From: DASZIT01 sp036264255
Lineage (GTDB): Bacteria; Actinomycetota; Acidimicrobiia; Acidimicrobiales; RAAP-2
Length of the DNA: 7,117 bases
Assembly: GCA_036264255.1 (NCBI GenBank)
Contig: DATARI010000154.1
Span: 1 to 7,117 of the forward strand
Reading direction: 5' to 3'
Notes under the pieces: generated by a model
Seen by the model: the letters and a program-made list of their open reading frames with translations, nothing else
Told to the model about the DNA's origin: nothing
The model's database searches: none
Shown: piece after piece, positions 1-4,610 of the stretch
How positions within the stretch are numbered: the first letter of the stretch is position 1
How the letters are laid out: each line of letters starts with the position of its first letter
Program-made: the position numbers and the translations under genes

Positions 1-280
1 CCCGGTGGATGAAGTAGCGCAGCATCTTCTCGCAAATCTCGAAGTCGGCGATGACGCCATCCTTCAGAGGCCGGATGGCCTGGATGTTCGAAGGCGTACG
101 CCCGATCATCCGCGTCGCCTCGGCGCCGACCGCCAGGGGCCGACCGTCCTTGATGTCTACGGCGACCACCGAGGGCTCGTTGAGGACAATCCCCCGGCCA
201 CGTACATACACCAGGGTGTTGGCGGTGCCGAGGTCGACGGCCATATCTCGGCCTAACAAAGAAAAACCGTTATCGCGCAT
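1..280 (-). CDS. mreB: Rod shape-determining protein MreB (N-terminal part; 3' end outside window)
   Basis: Bacterial actin homologue that polymerises under the membrane with ATP and guides the lateral cell-wall synthesis complex. About 93 codons are visible, against a family length near 340, so only the start of the ATPase fold is present. The N-terminus reads MRDNGFSLLGRDMAVDLGTA, followed by NTLVYVRGRGIVLNEPSVVA. The phosphate-1 loop DLGTANT is at residues 16-22. Further on, GRTPSNIQAIRPLKDGVIAD and then FEICEKMLRYFI match MreB subdomain I. I chose ATG at 280 over ATG at 244 because residues before M13 (LLGRD) match the usual MreB N-terminus and GGAGGG lies upstream. The first 13 codons are AT-rich and include TTG and a rare TTA at 254-256, unlike the rest of the window. 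The gene follows ndk after 240 bases and probably has its own promoter. MreC, MreD, PBP2 and RodA genes would be expected beyond the left edge. Confidence 0.95.
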   Translation of the reverse strand, partial: MRDNGFSLLGRDMAVDLGTANTLVYVRGRGIVLNEPSVVAVDIKDGRPLAVGAEATRMIGRTPSNIQAIRPLKDGVIADFEICEKMLRYFIHR

Positions 281-291
281 CAGAGATGCAA

Positions 292-297
292 CCCTCC
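292..297 (-). promoter_or_regulatory. Shine-Dalgarno of mreB
   Basis: GGAGGG on the minus strand, 11 bases before the ATG at 280. The spacing is a little long, but the match is strong. It supports ATG 280 rather than the internal ATG at 244. Confidence 0.6.
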
Positions 298-364
298 ATG
301 GTGGATCGGGTGAGAGGTCGTAGCTGGACTGAATCGCACCTGCATTCCGCTGGATTCGATCACG

Positions 365-393
365 AGTCTATGCAGCATTGAGCATCCATGCTA
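365..393 (-). promoter_or_regulatory. Candidate mreB promoter
   Basis: On the minus strand TAGCAT (388-393) lies 17 bases before TAGACT (365-370). TAGACT fits the actinobacterial -10 pattern TAnnnT and is identical to the -10 box proposed for tig, but the -35 box is weak. Transcription from here would give a leader of about 80 bases before the mreB start. A repeated AGCAT motif fills the spacer. This is pattern reading only. Confidence 0.35.
374..392. repeat. Three AGCAT half-sites at 7-bp steps (operator-like)
   Basis: On the plus strand AGCAT occurs at 374-378 and 381-385, and its inverse ATGCT at 388-392, each starting 7 bases after the last. The last two form a 12-bp interrupted palindrome, AGCAT-CC-ATGCT. 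The group lies inside the proposed -35 to -10 interval of the mreB promoter, where a repressor would block polymerase. No known factor is assigned. Confidence 0.35.
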
Positions 394-469
394 CGAGACC
401 CGGCGGCCGCCTCGCCACACCGCCCCCTCCACCGCCCCGCTTACAGCCCTGGTCGGGACCGATCCAGCC

Positions 470-494
470 GGGCCCGGAGCGCTCACCGGAGCCC
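470..494 (-). terminator. GC-rich hairpin downstream of ndk (possible terminator)
   Basis: GGGCCCGG (470-477) pairs with CCGG-A-GCCC (486-494) around an 8-base loop, giving an 8-bp stem with one bulged base. It lies 27-51 bases past the ndk stop. There is no T-tract after it on the minus strand, so it would be an actinobacterial-type stem without a U-run at best. In such GC-rich DNA a chance stem is possible. Confidence 0.3.
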
Positions 495-520
495 CGGCGT
501 CCCCTCGCCAAAAATCCAGG

Positions 521-937
521 TCAGGCGGGAAGCAAGTCGGGAAAGAAGATATCGACCTCCCGGGCCGCGGATTCGACCGAGTCCGAACCGTGGACCAGAT
601 TCTCGCCCACCTCGAGGGCCAGATCGCCCCGTATGGTCCCTGGGGCCGCCTCTACCGGGTTGGTGGCGCCCATGAGGGTGCGCACCACCTTGAAGGTGTC
701 GTCGGGGCCCTCGACCACCATGATGAGGGCCGGCGATCGGGTGATGAACTCCACCAGTCCGGCATAGAACGGCTTCCCGTCGTGCTCGGCGTAGTGCCGC
801 CCGGCCTCGGCGGGGGTGATGAAGCGAAGTTCGGCGGCCACCAGCCGGAGGCCCTTCCGTTCGATACGGCCGATGATCTCGCCTGTCAGGCCGCGTTCGA
901 CGGCATCGGGCTTACAGATGACAAGTGTTCGTCCCAC
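521..937 (-). CDS. ndk: Nucleoside diphosphate kinase
   Basis: Transfers the gamma phosphate from ATP to nucleoside diphosphates through a phosphohistidine intermediate, balancing cytosolic (d)NTP pools. The protein has 138 residues, a normal length. The catalytic signature NLVHGSDS is at 113-120 with active-site His116. The other nucleotide-binding residues fall where the family expects them: Lys9 in VICKPDAVE, Tyr49, Arg86, Thr92, Arg103 and Asn113. The start is GTG at 937. An in-frame TAG at 950-952 rules out a longer protein, and the family begins just this way (RTLVICKPDAV). No Shine-Dalgarno is visible, and a promoter-like sequence ends only 9 bases upstream, suggesting leaderless translation. 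It lies 111 bases after folC and 240 bases before mreB, an order common in Actinomycetota, where other genomes often have a DUF4233 gene between folC and ndk. Confidence 0.97.
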   Translation of the reverse strand: MGRTLVICKPDAVERGLTGEIIGRIERKGLRLVAAELRFITPAEAGRHYAEHDGKPFYAGLVEFITRSPALIMVVEGPDDTFKVVRTLMGATNPVEAAPGTIRGDLALEVGENLVHGSDSVESAAREVDIFFPDLLPA

Positions 938-946
938 GAGGCGGGC

Positions 947-975
947 AGGCTAGCCGAACTCGGATGGGGTGTCAG
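947..975 (-). promoter_or_regulatory. Candidate ndk promoter (leaderless)
   Basis: On the minus strand CTGACA (970-975) lies 17 bases before TAGCCT (947-952). The -35 differs from TTGACA at one base, and the -10 fits TAnnnT. Only nine bases separate the -10 box from the GTG start at 937, so transcription would begin at or within a few bases of the start codon. The absence of a Shine-Dalgarno agrees with this. Confidence 0.5.
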
Positions 976-1016
976 ACCCGGGAGCGGTGCAGCCGCACCT
1001 CGACCCCACCCCATCC
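962..1016 (-). repeat. Nested inverted repeats between folC and ndk
   Basis: The outer arms GGATGGGGT (962-970) and ACCCCATCC (1008-1016) are perfect 9-bp complements. Inside them GGTGC (986-990) pairs with GCACC (995-999) around the loop AGCC. Together they could fold at the end of the folC transcript as a terminator or attenuator, though no T-tract follows. The left arm ends at 970, the last base of the proposed ndk -35 box, and covers much of the promoter spacer. Confidence 0.4.
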
Positions 1017-1048
1017 CGTCCCACCAAACCCCGGCCGACCGACAACCG

Positions 1049-2431
1049 TCAGGCTCCTTCGGGCAACAGCAACCGGCGGGCGTCGGCCACCACGTACAGC
1101 GAGCCGCACACCACCACCCGGCCGTCGCCACCGGCTTGTTCGATGGCCATCGTCACCGCCTCCGACGGCGAGTCGGCCACCGTGGTCGCCATCCCCAACG
1201 CCAACGCCGCCTCCCCCACCACTTCGGTGGACAGCGCCCGCGGCGAATCGGGGGCGCACACCACCACCGAGCGGATGCCGGCCGACACCAGCGCGTCGAG
1301 CATGGCCAGCGGGTCGCGTCCCGACAGCATCCCGACGACCGCCACGGCGTCGCCGTCGACGGTGAACTCTTCGACGAGGGCGCGGGCCAACATGATCATC
1401 CCCGCCACATTGTGGGCTCCGTCGATCACCACCAGTGGATGTCGCTTCAGGATCTCCAGGCGACCGGGCACCCGCACCTGAGCGAAGGCGCCCTCCACCA
1501 CCTCCTCGTCGAGGGGGGAACCGAAGAAGGCTTCCACCGCCGCCAGGGCGCAGGCGGCATTGTCACCCTGGTGGGCTCCGTGCAACGGCACCAGGACCTC
1601 CCCGTAGGAGCCGGCCGGCGTCCACATGTCGACCAGCCGGCCACCCACCGCCACCCGGTTGGCCGAGCAGCCGAAGTCCTGGAGGCGGACCCAGGTCTCG
1701 CTGGCGCCGGCCAGTTCCGCCCGCTCCCGGAGCAGGGAAGCCAGGTGGGGGTCGGTCTCACCGATGATGACCCGGCTGCCCTCCTTGAAGATGCCGGCCT
1801 TGTCGCCGGCGATGTCCTCCAGGGTCGGCCCCAGCACCTCGGTATGGTCGAAGCTCACGTTGGTGATCACCGCCACGGTGGCGTCGACCACGTTGGTGCA
1901 GTCCCACCGGCCACCGAGTCCCACCTCGACCACCGCCACGTCGACCGCCTCGTCGGCGAACCACATCAGCCCGGCGGCGGTCAGCAGCTCGAACCGGGTG
2001 AGCGGCTCCCCCACCAGGGGCTCGACCCGGGCCAGGGTCTCCAGGACCTCACGGAAGGCGTCGTCGTCGATGGGCTCGCCGTTGCGGGCGATCCGTTCGT
2101 TGACCCGGCTCAGGTTGGGGCTGGTGTAGGTGCCCACCGACAGCCCCATCGACCCCAGCAGGGCGGTGGCCATCGCCGCCGTCGACCCCTTGCCGTTGGT
2201 GCCGGTCAGGTGGATGGAGGGGTAGGCCGACTGCGGGTCCCCGAGGATGCCCATCAGCTCGCGCATCCGGTCGAGGGTCGGCACCTCCCGCCGGGTCGGC
2301 ATGTTCTGCTCGAAGTTGATGTGGGTGTCGAGCCAGGCCAGCGCCTCGGGGAGGTCGTCGAAGTGGACGGTGGCCGGGGTCGGCGGGGTCGGGGTCGGCG
2401 AGGTGGGGGGAATGGGCGAGGAAGAGGTCAC
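1049..2431 (-). CDS. folC: Bifunctional folylpolyglutamate synthase / dihydrofolate synthase
   Basis: Mur-ligase-family cytosolic enzyme that joins glutamate to dihydropteroate and to tetrahydrofolates using ATP. It has 460 residues, normal apart from a Pro/Thr-rich N-terminal tail (about residues 6-20). Visible motifs in order: P-loop TGTNGKGST (76-84), TSPNLSRVNERI (103-114), TRFELLTAAG (145-154), EVGLGGRWDCTN (169-180), SFDHTEVLG (193-201), IAGDKAGIF (207-215) with the presumed carbamylated Lys211, GDNAACALAA (289-298), VPGRLE (321-326), VIDGAHN (335-341) and GSLYVVADAR (443-452). The TSP motif usually continues with His, but here it is Asn106. The GTG start at 2431 is the only candidate before the conserved region, although no Shine-Dalgarno is evident. 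It follows clpX after 116 bases, where many actinobacteria carry valS. Whether both activities are present cannot be proved from sequence alone. Confidence 0.95.
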   Translation of the reverse strand: MTSSSPIPPTSPTPTPPTPATVHFDDLPEALAWLDTHINFEQNMPTRREVPTLDRMRELMGILGDPQSAYPSIHLTGTNGKGSTAAMATALLGSMGLSVGTYTSPNLSRVNERIARNGEPIDDDAFREVLETLARVEPLVGEPLTRFELLTAAGLMWFADEAVDVAVVEVGLGGRWDCTNVVDATVAVITNVSFDHTEVLGPTLEDIAGDKAGIFKEGSRVIIGETDPHLASLLRERAELAGASETWVRLQDFGCSANRVAVGGRLVDMWTPAGSYGEVLVPLHGAHQGDNAACALAAVEAFFGSPLDEEVVEGAFAQVRVPGRLEILKRHPLVVIDGAHNVAGMIMLARALVEEFTVDGDAVAVVGMLSGRDPLAMLDALVSAGIRSVVVCAPDSPRALSTEVVGEAALALGMATTVADSPSEAVTMAIEQAGGDGRVVVCGSLYVVADARRLLLPEGA

Positions 2432-2458
2432 GGTTGGGCTGGTCCCGATACTTGAGCC

Positions 2459-2473
2459 CGGTCGGGGCGACCG
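2459..2473 (-). other. Short hairpin upstream of folC
   Basis: CGGTCG (2459-2464) and CGACCG (2468-2473) form a perfect 6-bp stem with a 3-base loop, 27 bases before the folC start. The rest of the 116-base clpX-folC gap shows only a TAGAGT -10-like box (2484-2489, minus) without a convincing -35. The role is unknown and chance is plausible. Confidence 0.25.
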
Positions 2474-2547
2474 AGGGGAAACGACTCTACTGGGTGAGGG
2501 AGGGGCGTCGCCCGATCATCCGGCGAGACGGCAACCCGGCGCCAAGG

Positions 2548-3831
2548 TCAGGAGGCAGCCCGGCGGGCCCGGGTCTTGGCCGGGGCGCTCTTCAGCGGCA
2601 CCAACGTCGGGTGGACCTTGTCGAGCACCACCGAACGGTCGACCACGCACTTGGACACGTCGGTGCGGCCGGGAAGGTCGTACATCACTTCGAGGAGCAC
2701 CTCTTCGAGGATGGCCCGCAAGCCACGGGCGCCGGTGCCGCGGAGCAGCGCCTGCTCGGCGATGGCCTCGAGGGCGTCGTCGGTCAGCTCCAACTCGACA
2801 TGGTCGAGTTCGAAGGTCCGCTTGTACTGTCGGGTGAGGGCGTTCTTCGGCTCGACCAGGATGCGGATGAGCGCCTCTTTGTAGAGGTGGGCCACCGCGC
2901 CGATCACCGGCAGCCGGCCGATGAACTCGGGAATGAGGCCGAACTTCATCAGGTCCTCGGGGAGGACGTGGCGGAGGAGCTCGGAGTCGTCGCCCCGGTC
3001 GGCGGCCTTGCGCACCTCGGCCCGGAAGCCGATCCCCTTGCGCCCGATCCGGTTCTCAATGATCTTGTCGATCCCGGCGAAGGCGCCCCCACAGATGAAG
3101 AGGATGTTGGTGGTGTCGATCTGGATGAACTCTTGGTGGGGGTGCTTCCGGCCACCCTGGGGCGGCACCGAGGCGGTGGTCCCCTCCAGGATCTTCAGGA
3201 GTGCCTGCTGGACGCCCTCACCGGATACGTCCCGGGTGATCGAGGGGTTCTCCGACTTCCGGGCGATCTTGTCGATCTCGTCGATGTAGATGATGCCGGT
3301 CTCCGCCCGCTTCACGTCGTAGTCGGCCGCCTGGATGAGCTTCAACAGGATGTTCTCGACGTCCTCGCCGACATAGCCCGCCTCGGTCAGCGCGGTGGCG
3401 TCGGCGATGGCGAAAGGGACGTTGAGCATGCGGGCCAGCGTCTGGGCCAGCAGGGTTTTCCCGCATCCGGTGGGGCCGAGCAGCAGGATGTTGGATTTGG
3501 CCAACTCGACCTCATTGTCGTGAGGACCGTCGCTCTCCGCCTGGACCCGCTTGTAGTGGTTGTAGACGGCGACCGACAGGATCTTCTTGGCGTACTCCTG
3601 GCCGATGACGTAGTCGTTCAGGAACTCGTAGATCTCTTTGGGCTTCGGAAGTTCCTCGAAGGAAAGCTCGGTGGTGTCGGAGAGCTCTTCGGCGATGATG
3701 TCGTTGCAGAGTTCGATGCACTCGTCGCAGATGTAGACGCCGGGGCCGGCGATGAGCTTCTTGACCTGCTTCTGCGACTTGCCGCAGAAGCTGCACTTCA
3801 CCAGGTCGCCTCCGTCTCCGAACTTCGCCAC
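2548..3831 (-). CDS. clpX: ATP-dependent Clp protease, ATP-binding subunit ClpX
   Basis: AAA+ hexamer that recognises, unfolds and threads proteins into the ClpP chamber. At 427 residues it is full length. The N-terminal C4 zinc-binding domain has Cys13, Cys16, Cys35 and Cys38 (CSFC and CDEC). The ATPase follows: Walker A GPTGCGKT (119-126), pore loop GYVG (152-155), Walker B IIYIDEID (180-187), RKH loop (228-230), ClpP-docking loop IGF (267-269), arginine finger Arg306 in PEFIGR, and sensor 2 GARGLR (367-372, Arg369). All are intact, so it should dock with the ClpP encoded just upstream. The GTG start at 3831 has GAGGGG seven bases before it and leads directly into the zinc domain. The tail is basic (AKTRARRAAS). 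The 125-base gap after clpP contains a tandem repeat and inverted repeats, so clpX may also have its own control. Confidence 0.98.
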   Translation of the reverse strand: MAKFGDGGDLVKCSFCGKSQKQVKKLIAGPGVYICDECIELCNDIIAEELSDTTELSFEELPKPKEIYEFLNDYVIGQEYAKKILSVAVYNHYKRVQAESDGPHDNEVELAKSNILLLGPTGCGKTLLAQTLARMLNVPFAIADATALTEAGYVGEDVENILLKLIQAADYDVKRAETGIIYIDEIDKIARKSENPSITRDVSGEGVQQALLKILEGTTASVPPQGGRKHPHQEFIQIDTTNILFICGGAFAGIDKIIENRIGRKGIGFRAEVRKAADRGDDSELLRHVLPEDLMKFGLIPEFIGRLPVIGAVAHLYKEALIRILVEPKNALTRQYKRTFELDHVELELTDDALEAIAEQALLRGTGARGLRAILEEVLLEVMYDLPGRTDVSKCVVDRSVVLDKVHPTLVPLKSAPAKTRARRAAS

Positions 3832-3838
3832 GCTGGTT

Positions 3839-3844
3839 CCCCTC
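3839..3844 (-). promoter_or_regulatory. Shine-Dalgarno of clpX
   Basis: GAGGGG on the minus strand, seven bases before GTG at 3831. It fixes the non-ATG start of clpX. Confidence 0.7.
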
Positions 3845-3851
3845 TGCCCTT

Positions 3852-3877
3852 CTGTCCGGTCCTACTGTCCGGTCCTA
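3852..3877. repeat. 13-bp perfect tandem repeat upstream of clpX
   Basis: Two exact adjacent copies of TAGGACCGGACAG (minus-strand reading) end eight bases before the clpX Shine-Dalgarno. A direct repeat of this size in a short leader could bind a regulator as tandem half-sites or be a replication-slippage duplication. It does not resemble the ClgR operator as I remember it. Confidence 0.6.
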
Positions 3878-3895
3878 CAGCCACTGCTGGATCGC

Positions 3896-3918
3896 TGACC
3901 AACTCTAGCGGCTGGTCA
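3896..3918. repeat. Inverted repeat TGACCA-N11-TGGTCA in the clpP-clpX gap
   Basis: Perfect 6-bp arms at 3896-3901 and 3913-3918 with an 11-base spacer. On the minus strand the site also contains TTGACC and TAGAGT, which resemble -35 and -10 boxes but are only six bases apart and so are not one promoter. It may be a regulator site or a weak stem. The function is unknown. Confidence 0.35.
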
Positions 3919-3928
3919 ACCGCGGGCC

Positions 3929-3943
3929 GATCGTTTCCCGATC
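3929..3943 (-). other. Small hairpin just after clpP
   Basis: GATCG (3929-3933) and CGATC (3939-3943) form a 5-bp stem; on the minus strand the loop is GGAAA. It begins 13 bases after the clpP stop. It is too short and lacks a T-tract, so a true terminator is unlikely. It could protect or process the clpP mRNA end. Confidence 0.2.
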
Positions 3944-3956
3944 AACCATTTGCGGC

Positions 3957-4610
3957 TCAGGCGGCCCCGACTGCCTCCATGCCCACCAGGTCGCGGGCGG
4001 TGATGACCTCGTCGATGAGGCCGTAGGTGACGGCTTCCTCGGCGGTCATGATGAAGTCCCGGTCGGTGTCTTTTGACACCTTTTCGAGCGTCTGACCCGT
4101 GTCGTTGGCCAGCATCCCGTTCAGGAGGTCGCGCATCCGGAGGATCTCCCGGGCCTGCAGCTCGATGTCGCTGGCTTGTCCCTCCACCCCGCCGAACGGC
4201 TGGTGGAGCAGGATCCGGGCGTGAGGGAGGGCGAACCGCTTGCCATGGGTTCCGGCCCCGAGGAGGACGGCGGCCGCCGAGGCGGCCTGACCGAAGCAGA
4301 AGGTGGAGAGGTCCGGCTTGATGTACTTCATGGTGTCGTAGATGGCGAACAGCGCGGTGATGTCCCCGCCCGGCGAATTGATATAGAGGTGGATGTCCTT
4401 GTCCGCCTCCTCCGACTCGAGGAACAGCAACTGGGCACAGACCAAGTTGGCCACCGTGTCGTTGATCGGGGTCCCGAGGAAGATGATCCGTTCCCTGAGG
4501 AGCCGGGAGTACAGGTCGTAGTTGCGCTCGCCCCGGCTGGTCGACTCGACCACCCACGGCACGCTGTACGCCTGAATATCCATTGAGCTCGATGCATCCG
4601 TGAAACTCAC
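3957..4610 (-). CDS. clpP: ATP-dependent Clp protease proteolytic subunit ClpP (ClpP2-like)
   Basis: Serine protease subunit of the Clp barrel, which degrades proteins delivered by ClpX or ClpC. It has 217 residues, with the catalytic triad Ser111 (GQAAS), His136 (LLHQP) and Asp185 (DTDRD) at the same spacing as in E. coli ClpP. INSPGGDIT (78-86) is the substrate-binding strand region. The N-terminus (YSVPWVVESTSRG) and GQAASAAAVLL resemble mycobacterial ClpP2 more than ClpP1. The GTG start at 4610 is preferred over ATG at 4583 because AGGAGG sits seven bases before it. The GTG overlaps the tig stop as GTGA, implying translational coupling. Most actinobacteria have two tandem clpP genes here, whereas this window shows one, followed directly by clpX. 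A partner may be encoded elsewhere, or this copy may form a homo-oligomer. Confidence 0.97.
   Translation of the reverse strand: MSFTDASSSMDIQAYSVPWVVESTSRGERNYDLYSRLLRERIIFLGTPINDTVANLVCAQLLFLESEEADKDIHLYINSPGGDITALFAIYDTMKYIKPDLSTFCFGQAASAAAVLLGAGTHGKRFALPHARILLHQPFGGVEGQASDIELQAREILRMRDLLNGMLANDTGQTLEKVSKDTDRDFIMTAEEAVTYGLIDEVITARDLVGMEAVGAA

Noticed and set aside
510..514. Run of five T on the minus strand just after ndk as an intrinsic terminator
   Set aside because: No stable stem precedes it; the nearest pairing is only about four bases.
590..2455. Long open plus-strand frame opposite ndk and folC
   Set aside because: It is antisense to two clearly conserved genes, His/Gly/Arg-rich with no recognisable domain. 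Open antisense frames are expected in such GC-rich DNA.
2484..2489. TAGAGT as a -10 box for folC
   Set aside because: No acceptable -35 at 16-19 bases, and it is over 50 bases from the start without a ribosome site.
2434..4026. Long open plus-strand frame opposite clpX
   Set aside because: A mirror of clpX codon bias, with no domain of its own.
4583..4583. ATG alternative start for clpP
   Set aside because: It has no good ribosome site, whereas GTG 4610 has AGGAGG at seven bases and the GTGA overlap with tig.
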